Source: Blepharisma stoltei
Lineage: Eukaryota; Ciliophora; Heterotrichea; Heterotrichida; Blepharismidae
DNA: 64,000 nt
NCBI GenBank assembly: GCA_914767885.1
Contig: CAJZBQ010000012.1
Span: forward strand, 846,501-910,500
Direction: 5' to 3'
The position numbers were made by a program, and so were the translations under genes. The notes under the pieces were generated by a model. It searched no databases. It was not told where the DNA came from and saw only the letters and a list, made by a program, of their open reading frames with translations. Shown here in pieces: positions 35,500 to 46,221 of the stretch; positions within the stretch are counted from its first letter, which is position 1; each line of letters opens with the position of its first letter.

Positions 35500-38400
35500 A
35501 TGGAAGCTGTAAAAGTTGTTGTAAGGGTCCGACCCTTAAATCAAACAGAAAAAGGTCGAGGAAATTATAGCATAATTCAAATAGACCGTGAATTTAACCA
35601 ATGTACAATTACTAACCCAAAAACCCAAGTCCCAAAAACTTTTGCATATGACTCAGTTTATGATGAACAATGTCCTCAGCAGCTGTTATATGATGAAACC
35701 GCTTTTCCTTTGGTAGAAAGCGTAATTCAAGGCTATAACGGAACTATATTTGCGTATGGGCAAACAGGCTGTGGGAAAACTTATACGATGGTTGGTGTTA
35801 ATGATCCACCAGAACTTAGAGGGATTATTCCTAATTCTTTTTCACATGTTTTTAGTGCTATTGCTGAAGCTCCTCATGAAAAATGTTTTTTAGTGAGATG
35901 CAGATTGGTTAATTATTATCCAAAAGATTTAGTAGCACGACGAAGTCGTGCTTTGTCTATTTTTATGCCTTGGAAAATAAACCAGATTGCGACCTTTGCG
36001 TCAGCCGAGACTAGGCTAGTACTTTAGACAAGTGCAGAGGAAGACTTAGGCTAGATTCTGCTATTTTAATAAAACTCACCACAAAGTAATCGGTGGGGCG
36101 GATTTCAAGTAACCCCCTCAGCTTGGAAAATAATTATAGGATCACAAGCTCTGGCTAAAATAAATTACTTTGGGTAGGGAGATGCAGCTACTGTGAAATC
36201 TATAATGAAGAAATCAGAGATTTACTGCATTTCGACCCAAATATGAAACTCGAATTAAAAGAGAACAAAGACAATGGAATTTTTGTCAAAAACTTGTCAA
36301 TGCATACCGTAAAAAGTGTTGATGGGATTGAGCAAGCAATGGCTGAAGGTAACACACACAGAATTACAAAGGAAACGCAGATGAACGAAAGATCATCTAG
36401 ATCTCATGCAATTTTTACAATTTATATTGAAAGCAGTGAAGAAATTGAAGAAAGACAAATCATTAAGGCTGGAAAATTAAATCTCGTAGATTTAGCTGGT
36501 TCAGAAAGGCAGAAAAAGACTGGGGTTGCAGGAGATACATTAAAAGAAGCAATTGAAATTAATTTATCGCTAAGTGCGTTAGGAAATGTAATTAGTGCAT
36601 TGGTAGATGGAAGTGCTAATTCTTTTTAATAACAAATTTATAAATTTTATTATTATTCGTATATATTTAATAAAAAATAAAATAAAAAATAAACAAGGGT
36701 GTAAGCACATTCCATATAGAGACTCAAAACTTACAAGACTTTTACAAGATTCATTAGGAGGCAACACCAAAACGGTGATGATCGCAGTATGCTCTCCTGC
36801 TGATTATAACTATGATGAAAGTTTAAGCACTTTAAGATACGCAAGTAGAGCTAAATTTATCCAAAATAAGCCAAAAGTCAATGAAGACCCAAAAGATGCC
36901 CTGCTTCGACAATATGCTGAAGAAATCGAAAAACTTAAAAAAATGCTTCAGGAAAGAAGCTCAGGAGAACCTATTATAATAGAAAAAATTGTGGAAAAAG
37001 AAAAAATTGTGGAAAGAGAAAAAATCGTAGAAGTTGAGGCTAAAAGAAAACGTAAAAAGAGAAAAAAAGCGCCAAAGGCGAATGTGTTAGAATCAGATAG
37101 TGAAGAAGAATATCCTGATGATTTTGAATCCTCAATGATAAATGACAGACAAAATGGAAAAAGCCAATCTTCTATAGATTCTGGAGAAAATACCATGGAA
37201 AATGAAATAGCAAAACACCCAAAAAAATATTCAAAATCGAAGAAAAACTCTTCAGACCTTCAGATGAAGGATGAAGATACTACAGAAATTGAGGGGTCAC
37301 AAAGCCCACCTAAAAGTAAGCCAAAAACTAAGTCAAGTAAAGCAGATTTAATAGTAAGGCAGATTAAATTAAAAGTCTTAAGGTCTTCTAGATTTGATGC
37401 CTCTACACACTTGCTACCACAGGATTCTTGCTTTCAGGAGTAGCTCAGTTGCCTGAGCCCCTTCAACAGTAGTTATCTCCCGGAATCTAGGGCTTGTATA
37501 ACGTCCCTGAGTATCAACGAACTAGGAAGACGCCTCTGTGTTGCACATCTTGAGGATGCTATGGGGGAAGGTTAGCCTGATACCTCCTCCTATCGGCCAC
37601 CTTGAGGAAGGGTGACACCCAGAAGGACATATTTTTTATCAACATCACTATATTAATTATTAGTAAGGCCAGGAAAAGGAGAAGATAGGACAGAACTTGA
37701 AGGGCAAAAAGCCAAAGCTAATGCTAAGAATAGTAAAGGAGATGTAATTGTCCGCCAATCCAAAGAAGAAGAAAGTGCTGAAATTGAAGGATCTCAAAGG
37801 CAGTTTAAAAATAAATCAAAAGCTAAGCCAAGTAAGGCAGATGGAATTAATCTTCAAGCAAAGTATGAAGACGCTACAGAGCTTGAAGAATCTCAAAGCC
37901 AGCTAAAGCATAAACCCAAAGGCAAACCTAACAGACCAGATGTAGCCAGTATCCAAGCAAAAGACGAAGACCCCACCTCAAAAGAAGGCTCCCCAGCACC
38001 TAAATCCAAGCCAAAATCTAGTACAGCCGACTTAATTATCTCCAAAGACCCCAAAATTTCTATAAAAACCAAAGAAAGCCGCAAAACCTCTGCCGATGCG
38101 AAATCTCCCAAACAAAGAAAGCTCACCACCTCAATCAAAGAAGAAACCGCCGCCTTGCAGCTTGAACTCGCTCAAGAAGATCACGGACAAAAAGAAGAAG
38201 ACATGGAAAAAATGATCCAAGAAATCCAGCTCCAACTAATCGCAGGTGGCGAGCAACTTGACAAAGCAGAAAAAGAGCGTCTCAAAGCCCAACGAGATTT
38301 CCGAAATAAACTGAAAAAACAAAAACAAAAGGAAAAAGCTTTAGCTGAAGAAAACAGAAAAAAAGAAGAAGAAATGCTGATGAAAGAAAAAGAGTATCAG

Positions 38401-39231
38401 AATTTGCAAGAAGAAGTCGACGATTTGAGGAAAGTTATAATGAAATTAAGACTGAAATATAAGTCAAGCTTAGCAGAAATTGAAGATTTGAACCATGAGC
38501 ATGAAATAGAAAAAGAAGGGCTTTTGGAGACTATAAGGTCAAAGGAAAGAGAGACTGATTTTTTGCATAGAGTTTTTGAGTTTATGCTGCCACCAAATGA
38601 GCTGCAGAAGATAAGGCAGAGGTCAAGGTGGGATGATGATAATCATGAATGAAAAATACCTGCTTTTGTGATTCAGCAAAAGCAAATAACTTTCCCAAAG
38701 CTTCCTAAGCAGCAGCTACGAGAAATAGTTCAAAATGAACTCAAAACTCGTACAGTAGTTTACCAATCTGAAGCTAAAAACCCTCAGCCAAACCCCAAAT
38801 ATGCCCAGTACGAAGAAGAGCCTAATGAAGATTTAAGGAACATGAAATTTTCTGACTGAAATGAAGGCCAAAATTATGAAGAAGTCAATGGAAATGGATA
38901 CTCGAATACGAAATATGAGAACGGGATTGCTCAAGGGAGGTTTGAAAATGATGGAAGGCCTATTACAAGTGGAGGACATAGCAGGGACTCACAAATTCTA
39001 AAACAGGTAAAAAATGCTGCTTTAGAACCAATTGATTTAAAATCACTTACAGGAGAAGGGAAAAGTGCAGTCCTTGGGCAAGAAATCAGCTTGGCTTCTC
39101 CTGCTGCCAGAGGAAAAATTGCTGCACAGCCACAAGGTAAACCTGTATTAAAGCCTATAGATCATAGGGGTATCAGCAAAGAAAAAACCATGCCAAGAAA
39201 GGCTAGTAAGGGGAATTTAGCTTCTTATTAG
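35500..39231 (+). CDS. Kinesin-2-type motor protein, three IESs
   Basis: 1017 aa after excision. N-terminal motor: [19 protein letters not shown]-loop [11 protein letters not shown] (about 35755), switch [12 protein letters not shown], switch [16 protein letters not shown], and [20 protein letters not shown]. The start and the motor-stalk junction resemble kinesin-2 (KIF3/OSM-3), the anterograde motor of intraflagellar transport. After the motor come coiled coil ([12 protein letters not shown]), a long charged linker with repeated EGSQS-type units, another coiled coil (38155-38620) and a polar tail. UGA codes Trp (NHEWKIP, FSDWNEG). The repeat-rich linker is unusual for kinesin-2. Confidence 0.92.
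35891..36174. mobile_element. Retroposon-like IES, 284 bp, in the kinesin motor
   Basis: TA at 35891-35892 and 36175-36176; flanking repeats TAGTGAGATGCAG and TAGGGAGATGCAG differ at one base. Excision gives [20 protein letters not shown]. Confidence 0.88.
36617..36701. other. IES, 85 bp, in the kinesin motor
   Basis: TA at 36617-36618 and 36702-36703; excision gives [20 protein letters not shown]. Nearly pure A+T. Confidence 0.95.
37355..37663. mobile_element. SINE-like IES, 309 bp, with tRNA-like head, in the kinesin linker
   Basis: TA at 37355-37356 and 37664-37665 within flanking repeats TTAATAGTAAGGCAG and TTATTAGTAAGGCCAG. Excision gives [16 protein letters not shown]. Near 37440 TAGCTCAGTTGCCTGAGC looks like the D-arm/A-box of a tRNA, suggesting a tRNA-derived SINE. 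Confidence 0.82.
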
Positions 39232-39271
39232 AGTTTTTATATAGTAATTGTTATCTAAAATTCATTAATAA

Positions 39272-40399
39272 ATGAAAACTATACAGGTTCAAAGTTGGAG
39301 ATCAATTCAGCCTAATGACCGTTCACGATCTCTACCCTCCAAATACCGTAATTATACTCCGAAATTCCCTTCACGAACTCTTGCAGAAGACAACATGGAA
39401 GGTCATTTTTCAAACCGCAGCAAGGCAGAATTATTTCCTCACGAAATTACAAAACCTCAAAGAATTGAACTCCCAGTCTATTTTAACACCCCAAGACGAT
39501 TTTCTATAACAAGACCAAAATCTCCTCCAAAGCCTGTGAATAACTTGTTTAAAAACCCAAATCAAAGCTTTCAGAATGCCCTTGATTTAGAAAAGACAAC
39601 TACAGTTATGAAAAGATTGAAGGATTACAATATGCTAGCTTTTGCTTGCAAAAGAGCTGGGAAAACAAGAGATGAAGGCAGGGCTTATTATAGTATTGGG
39701 GTTTTATATGACAACTTAGGCCAATATAAAAAAGCTATATCTTCTTATACACAATTTTTAAATGTCTGCCAATCAATTGGAGATGTCCATGGAGAAGCTT
39801 TGGCTAACAACTGCATTGGAGTTGATTATACCAAAATGGCTGAAGCTGAGCCTGGAAATAATGCACTGTGGCAGGAAGCTATTAATTATCATATGAAGCA
39901 TAAAGATATTGCTGATGTCCCTGGGAAATTTTTAGCACATATAAACTTAGGGATTATTTATAGCAAACTTGGAGACAATGAAAGGGCAGCAATAAATCAT
40001 CAATTTGCCTTGCGATATGCAATACAGATGTCTAGTGTGGCTGGACAAAGCGTTGCTATTGGAAATTTAGGCCAAATCGGAAATAATAAAATTGTAGGAG
40101 ATAATGAGAAGCTTAAAATGTTCGCTGAACGATATTTAGCACTAAGCCATGAGCTGAAAAACAGAAAAGGAGAAAGTGGAGCTTATCAACAGCTTGGAAA
40201 TATCAGTTTTAGTGTTGGAGATTATGATTCCAGCACAAAAAATTATTATCGAGCTATGAAGATTGCTGAAGAAATTGGAGATAAAGAGCTTTTAGATGTT
40301 GCAAAATGCAATTTTGGGGCTGCAAATGCAAACTTGAAGATGGATGAACATATGAAAAATATATTGCAAAAAGTAAATCAAGCACGAGCTAAATTTTAA
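39272..40399 (+). CDS. Tetratricopeptide-repeat protein, TTC29-like
   Basis: 375 aa, no IES. After a basic N-terminal 100 residues come about six helical repeats (RAYYSIGVLYDNLGQYKKAI, EALANNCIGVDYTKM, FLAHINLGIIYSKLGDNERA, GAYQQLGNISFSVGDYDSST). The repeat spacing is about 40 residues, as in TTC29/LGN-type TPRs. TTC29 is an axonemal/ciliary protein; the neighbouring kinesin and docking-complex-like genes fit, but ciliate genes are not organised in operons, so this is weak evidence. Confidence 0.75.
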   Translation: MKTIQVQSWRSIQPNDRSRSLPSKYRNYTPKFPSRTLAEDNMEGHFSNRSKAELFPHEITKPQRIELPVYFNTPRRFSITRPKSPPKPVNNLFKNPNQSFQNALDLEKTTTVMKRLKDYNMLAFACKRAGKTRDEGRAYYSIGVLYDNLGQYKKAISSYTQFLNVCQSIGDVHGEALANNCIGVDYTKMAEAEPGNNALWQEAINYHMKHKDIADVPGKFLAHINLGIIYSKLGDNERAAINHQFALRYAIQMSSVAGQSVAIGNLGQIGNNKIVGDNEKLKMFAERYLALSHELKNRKGESGAYQQLGNISFSVGDYDSSTKNYYRAMKIAEEIGDKELLDVAKCNFGAANANLKMDEHMKNILQKVNQARAKF

Positions 40400-40505
40400 T
40401 GTTTTTCTTAATCTTTAAAATTTGTGACTAATATTTTCATGTAATAATTTACTTATAGCGAGATAAATATTTATATTATAGAGCCAAACTTATTAAAGGC
40501 TAAAA

Positions 40506-41024
40506 TTATATTCGGTTACCTTTACACATCTTTAATAAAGGTAATTTCAAGCTTTTCATGCTCAACAGATTTTCGACCATAGTCTGGTAATCTTGGCTAT
40601 CAAGCGCGTCCTTTGCATTAATAAGCCTCGCTAATCCATCAGCCACCACATCTTTGCAGTCTGCCCACGCTTGGCTATCTTCAGCAGCTTCCTCTTTAGA
40701 AATTTCAACTAATTTTCCGTTCACCAGTATCTCTTTATCAGATAAAGGAATAAAATCAATATTTGGGTCTTCAGTTGCTGTGTCAGCTACTATCAGTGGA
40801 ATACATTGGTACATTCATTGAGGAATTAAAGAAAAAACAAACAGCATTTTATGAAAGCCTTCTTGGATGTATCATATGGAAGAAATTTCCATTGCCATTT
40901 CCAGAATAATTTCTTCTAGCACCACAGTGTCGACTATGCAGTTGTAAATGTTGAATTTCAAGTTTGGCTCTGTGCCTGAAGAGGCTATTAGCAGAGTCAA
41001 AACAAGTACAATAAATTTAGACAT
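40506..41024 (-). CDS. Small secreted protein, unknown
   Basis: 172 aa, uninterrupted when two UGA codons are read as Trp (ISSIWYIQ, IPQWMYQ). It starts MSKFIVLVLTLLIASSGTEP, a clear signal peptide; an in-frame ATG 40 codons upstream would put the signal inside and is less likely. The mature part has four cysteines (NCIVD, YQCIP, ADCKD, KMCKG), probably two disulfides. No known domain. Confidence 0.75.
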
Positions 41025-41165
41025 TATAAGTTCAACAAAACTATAGTTTTCTAGTGATATGTTTAAATAAAAATGCAGGGAATAATAACAAAGAATCGTA
41101 TTAATGTTTTTTATGTTATGCAAACGTTTTGAAAATATTTGCATTTATTACTTAAAACTGAGTCA

Positions 41166-41345
41166 TAAGGAAAAAAAACTAAGGTAGGTTTTTTTCATGC
41201 TGCCTTTTTACCGTCAAAAATGATGGAGGGTTTTACTTTTTTTTTCAAGAAAAAGAACCCAATGATTTTTCTAAAAAGTATACATAAATCTCCGCAATTT
41301 TGACGATAAAAGGCAGCATGAAAAAACTGCCTTTTTTTTTGCTGA
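41166..41345. repeat. Hairpin element, family E, 180 bp
   Basis: TA-bounded hairpin. The arms read TTTTTTCATGCTGCCTTTTT and the complement, with inner TGATGGAGGGTTTT and GTATAC. The same arms, much longer, bound the insert in the GSK3 gene (46476-48056). Confidence 0.85.
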
Positions 41346-41412
41346 TAACCCTTTAAACTGCTTCTTGTACCATAAGTTTATGATTTTTTGAACCTATTAA
41401 AAATAATTTTGC

Positions 41413-41742
41413 TAACTATCCCCGTGAGTGAACAAAACCATTAGAAAAATACCTATTTTTGCCCTTGAGTAAACAATTTTTTATGAAAAAAATTTGATAT
41501 ATAAGTGATAATTAGTATAATGAAATCTATAGCTAATTCTGTTTAATTTTAAAAAATTTGTGTTTTAAAACATAAATTTTGTAAATTAAATTAATATTGC
41601 TTTCCAATTTTTGCGAATTAAGTTTTTAAAAATTTCGAAAAACAATTTTTTCTATAGAATTTTATATATAAATTTTTTAAAAAAAAAATAACCCCCCTCG
41701 GTGAGCGAACAAGATTTTTTTTTCACTCACGGAAGGGGGGAA
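41413..41742. mobile_element. MITE family A copy, 330 bp, upstream of MMADHC
   Basis: Bounded by TA at 41413 and 41743; doubled TIR left (decayed), hairpin right. It ends 20 bases before the ATG of the MMADHC-like gene. Confidence 0.88.
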
Positions 41743-41762
41743 TAAGATGCTAATAATTTATC

Positions 41763-42609
41763 ATGATATGCAATAAATACAATATTGAATATCATACGAA
41801 ATGCTGCAAAAATGCTTTTAGAAGAGATCTTCTCCACGTCTTTCCATCAATATCTGCAGATGTACCTTTGACTTTAGTCTTAACATTCCAAGATGCGAAA
41901 TCCAACTTTTTTGACATAAAAGATTTTTCAAGCGAAAAAGACAAATGCCTCGAGAATTTTTTCGAGTTTTCTGAAGAACTGATAACTTTATTGTCTGAAT
42001 GATGATGTGATTATATTGACCCATCTTCAGGGCTACCTATGAAATCAGAGCCAGCTGGATTTTATAGTGATATAGAAGCATGCACAATAATAATGTTAAG
42101 CGATTATGCTCACCATAAACGAATAAACAACTAGCCGTCGCCCATCTTGGCTCCAAAAGGTCGCCCTTCTTGATTTCCTATCTGAAATGCCTGTCCAAGG
42201 AATTTGCTCTCTAGGACAGAGCCATTGTCTGCAAGGTGCTCCGATAGTTCTGATGTGAAGGATCCATGTGGTCGGAAAAAAACTGTCTAGCCCATCTGGC
42301 AAGGACAGGAAAACCTTAGGGGAGAAACAAAGCACCCTCCTTAGGCAAGCTTCCCATTGAGATGGTCTACTTTTCTAACGAAGAGCTTACTTTCATTACC
42401 CATCGCACCGGCCCACAGCTCCATTAGGAGATGTCAACGTCACCATTATATTTCTTGCATACACAAGGGTTTTCCATTTTTCCCATCAAAATATCAATGG
42501 GTGTTTCATTATAGATCATCCAAGGTTCCATTTCAGCTCATATATAGCGTCGTTTTACACAACAGCCCCTGCTGATATTGTATTATCAGCTATAGAAAGA
42601 ATTAATTAA
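41763..42609 (+). CDS. MMADHC: MMADHC (cobalamin trafficking protein CblD) homologue, short
   Basis: 139 aa after removing a 427-bp IES. CblD directs cobalamin towards methionine synthase or methylmalonyl-CoA mutase. The signature is WWCDYIDPSSGLP (animal proteins have WYCDYIDPCSGLP), followed by EACTIIMLSDYAHH and SFYTTAPADIVLSAI, which match the C-terminal domain. UGA UGA gives two Trp at LSEWWCDY. The animal protein is about twice as long; the N-terminal mitochondrial/unfolded half is missing here, either truly or because it lies beyond the upstream MITE. Confidence 0.85.
42116..42542. mobile_element. Retroposon-like IES, 427 bp, in MMADHC
   Basis: TA at 42116-42117 and 42543-42544, equal phase; joining gives LSDYAHHIASFYTTAPAD. 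GC-rich body 42125-42540. Flanks share GCTCA but the duplication is decayed. Confidence 0.78.
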
Positions 42610-42749
42610 ACTGTAAAAATTTGTCAAAAAGACTTCAAATCATTTTTGATTTAAATCAGTTATAATTAAATATAGTGATATTTGAATTTCAGATCTCATA
42701 ACTGAAAATTTTCTCTTGAATATTTTAATAATGAGGTTTTGGTTTTACT

Positions 42750-43138
42750 TACTCCCCCCCCCCTCCGTGAGTGAACAAAAAAACCATTAGAAAAATCGCT
42801 ATTTTTTGCCCAAAAACCCACCCTCCGTGAGTGAACAAAAAATTTTTTTAATAGAAAAATTTTTTATGGGAAAAAAAAATTGATATATAAGTGATAATTA
42901 TTATAATGAAATCTAGAGCTAATTCTGTTTATTTTTAAACGAATTGCTTTTTAAAACATAAATTTTGCAAATTGAATTAATATTTGCTTTCCAATTTTTT
43001 GCGAATTAGGATTTTTTTAAATTTCGAAAAAAAAATTTTTTATAAAATTTATATATAAAATTTTTTAAAAAAAACAAATTAACCCCCCTCCGTGAGTGAA
43101 CAAAATTTTTTTGTTCACTCACGGAGGGGGGGGGGAGT
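42750..43138. mobile_element. MITE family A copy, 389 bp, intergenic
   Basis: Full-length with TA at 42750 and 43139; doubled TIR left, perfect hairpin right. Confidence 0.93.
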
Positions 43139-43430
43139 TAGAATTATTCCGCTTTGTTTAGGAACCAAGGGCAGAGTAGTTTTCCTACCAGACTCCTTAC
43201 CTTAGGGGATTGCATTTCCAAAGTCCGCTACCTATCCGGGTTGTAGAGATTAGACACGACTCAAAGACTTTTTAAGCTTAAGAGTCGCCTAAACTCAAGC
43301 TTCAAGACTGATATCCTGATCGTAAGTAAGATAAGCTGAATACACTTTGGCAAATATGTTGCAAATGCGCCAATATGGTTTTGGAGACATCTGCGGCAGA
43401 TAGGAACCTGGTAGTGAGCATTAAATGTGA
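43139..43430. other. GC-rich insert, unidentified
   Basis: About 290 bp of near 45% GC directly next to the MITE and downstream of the coiled-coil gene. No open frame or TSD could be fixed by eye; probably another retroposon remnant. Confidence 0.4.
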
Positions 43431-43475
43431 TAAAATTAATTTAGATTAAACTTTAAATTAATTATTTATCCTTGC

Positions 43476-45961
43476 CTATGAAGCTTTATTCATAATAATT
43501 TGGTCAAATGCTTTCGAAGCTTTATTTCTAATTTCGTCAAGAGTGAAAAATCTGCTGGTTTCATCAGGATCAGCCATAGCGTCTATATCAATTTCTAATG
43601 GTCTTATCAAAGGAGATCTTGATTGGTTTCTTCCAATAAGGTTTTTATTGCCTTCATTTTTCTCATTAGAAATTGCAAGCAAAGTACTTATGCTAACTTA
43701 GATTATTATTCAGAGTGGCTCCCTGTCAGCCTTGCCGGCTTAAAACATCCCATGCTTTGCGTCGATACTTTGATTTCCCACTGCCTAAAGGCATTCTTGC
43801 TCCCTCCGGATAGAGCATACACTTGCCACTGGAGGTAAAAATGTTAGGCTGCTAAGCCGTGCGTCAACGGGGTTGCCTTGCCGAAAGTTCAAAAAAAGAA
43901 TTTTCAGGTCAGGTTATCGGCCAGAATGGTTGTATTATGTTCTTGAAAATATTATTAAGAAGAAGTACTGAAGCCGTTTGAAATAATAAAAAGAAAATTT
44001 GGAGTCTATCGAGGGTATTCTTAAGTTAAGACGACCCATTAAATTATAAAGATATTGACCAATTGATATGGCTGATAACCATAATGCAATTTAGTAATCG
44101 ACCTGAATGAAGCATAGCCCAGGACGCAGCTCCTAGTATCACATTGGAAAATTGCCCTATTGACTAAGTGAACGCCCTCTGGCTTTGCTGATTTATCATT
44201 TTCAAATTTCCAAGTTTCATCCTTCCTCGAGGTAACCTTGCCCTGGATGCGAGCTTGCGATCGATCAACTAGACATTACGCTTCATAAGACTAAGTAAAG
44301 CCAGCCGGACATTCTCACCGCTCTCCCTTCCACAAGTTCAGGCACCCGTCTGGCTATAGGTGTTAAGAGGGCAGGTTGGTTCTCGCACCATTTTTAAGTG
44401 TCCAAAGTACTTATACACTCCTCAATTATATTAATTTCTGATAAATCAGTTTCTAGCTGAAATTCTCTACAAGTAAACCCAACTCCACTGAGCATTTTTT
44501 CTATTTCAGAAATTGGGTTTAATAATGTTTGGAATATTTCTTGTGTTTTTTTTATAACTCCCCCCCCCCCTCCGTGAGTGAACAAAACCATTAGAAAAAT
44601 CGCTATTTTTTGGCCAAAAACCCACCCTCCGTGAGTGAACAAAAATTTTTTTAATAGAAAAATTTTTTATGGAAAAAAAAATTGATATATAAATGATAAT
44701 TATTATAATGAAATCTAGAGCTAATTCTGTTTTATTTTTAAACGAATTGCTTTTTTAAAACATAAATTTTGCAAATTGAATTAATATTTGCTTTCCAATT
44801 TTTGCGAATTAGGATTTTTTTAATTTTCGAAAAAAAAATTTTTTATAAAATTTATATATAAATATTTTAAAAAAAAAAAATTAACCCCCATCCGTGAGTG
44901 AACAAAATTTTTTTGTTCACTCACGGAGGGGGGGGGGAATAAGCATCATTTTCTGCTTCTATATTTTTCACTGTCTCTTCATATGCCTTATTTATTTGGT
45001 CAATTTTTTCTGCCTTGGTGCTTTCAGAAAACCCACGGGTTTTATGAAAATTCGAAATCTGGTCTTTATATTTTTCTATTTCTTTTTGAATTATAATAAT
45101 TTCTTCCCCTAATTCATACATATATTGGGAAAGTCTAGTATTTTCATCAAAAGTGGTGACAAATAAATCAACAATTTCTTGGAAGCTATCAATTTTGCAT
45201 TGATTTGTCATAGTTTCCATGCCTGAGTTAAGCTCTTTGATAAAATCCATGTAGCTGTTTATTTTTTCATTTATTTCTATGCAGGAGTCTTTTCAGACTT
45301 TAGCTTGATTTTTTGAGAGTTGAAAGAGCTCTGAAGCATTAACTGTGGGTTCTGCGAAATTTACAGTAATTCCTTTGAGAAATCGATTTTCAGACATTTT
45401 GCCTTCTAAAAGTTGGCTGCTCAACAGGCTGATCTTTTGGGAATAATCATTCCGTGTTGAGCTCAAGGAATTTTGTATTTTTACAATTCGTCCTTGATTT
45501 ATTTCATCTTTGTTAAAGTTGAAAACTGAGACTTCGCTAGCGCTCTTTCTAAGCCTTGTAGTGCTTAAAAGCTGAATTTCTAATTGTTGGTTGGATTTAA
45601 GTAGAGACCCTTTATCTTTTCTAAGCATATCGATTTTATCTTGCAGTTTTTTATTTGTGCTTTTCAGCTCACTTAGTCTCTTAAATTCTCTTTCCAGTTC
45701 ATTTTCAAGCATTTTAATCTTATCATCTCCTTGCTTTTTCCGTTTTTCTCTACTCTTGTATTGATTTTTTGAAATTCTCTCATTAAGCATGGCCTTGATT
45801 TCTTCTAAATCTTTTCCAAGAAGAGTTGATTGTCTTCTTTCATGCTCCAATTTTCTGGTTAAAGCTTCTACTTCGCTTTCTAAGCTTTGCACTTCATTCT
45901 GAAGTAATGGCAACTTTACTTCAGAAATTGATCTACTAAGATGTATTAAGTTTTGATTCAT
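43476..45961 (-). CDS. Coiled-coil protein, outer dynein arm docking-complex-like (CCDC63/114 type), two IESs
   Basis: Three exons. 45961-44941 is long coiled coil (EVQSLESEVEALTRKLEHER, KRLSELKSTNKKLQDKIDML and so on) with one UGA=Trp near 45292. The C-terminal part has SGVGFTCREFQLETDLSEIN followed by IIEECISTLLAISNEK, reminiscent of the conserved C-terminus of docking-complex subunits that anchor outer dynein arms on axonemal microtubules. The protein would be about 459 aa. Across the MITE the phases need one base fewer in a run of eight A (44544-44551), so either a sequencing/homopolymer error or a true frame break. Confidence 0.65.
43685..44407. mobile_element. Retroposon-like IES, 723 bp, with 12-bp TSD
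   Basis: CAAAGTACTTAT at 43680-43691 and 44403-44414. The TA in GTAC gives an excision that restores EECISTLLAISNEKNEG. GC-rich body. Confidence 0.88.
44555..44939. mobile_element. MITE family A copy (385 bp) acting as an IES
   Basis: Full element with TA at 44555 and 44940 in the coiled-coil gene; doubled TIR left, hairpin right. Excision would give EAENDAYKKTQEIFQTLL if one A is removed from the adjacent A-run. Confidence 0.85.
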
Positions 45962-46221
45962 TTATACTATTAATTAGATATTTTTTATTATTTTGCGAAA
46001 ACGCATAGAATTTAAAATTTTATGATAAAAAGAAAGCCTTATTTTATTTATAAAGAATAATATCTATATATGATTTTTGCAATTATAATATTTCAAATAA
46101 TAATAAAAAATTTGATTAAATATTTAATATAAAATTCCTTATTACATTCCTAATGAATTTTTCATAAATAAAATAGATTTCAAGCTTTATTCGTCAAATT
46201 TTCAATCTACAGCTTATAAAC

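Noticed and set aside
37440-37515. A functional tRNA gene
   Set aside because: The D-arm-like part is convincing but no anticodon stem or B-box can be folded by eye, and it lies in a TSD-flanked insert; treated as a SINE.
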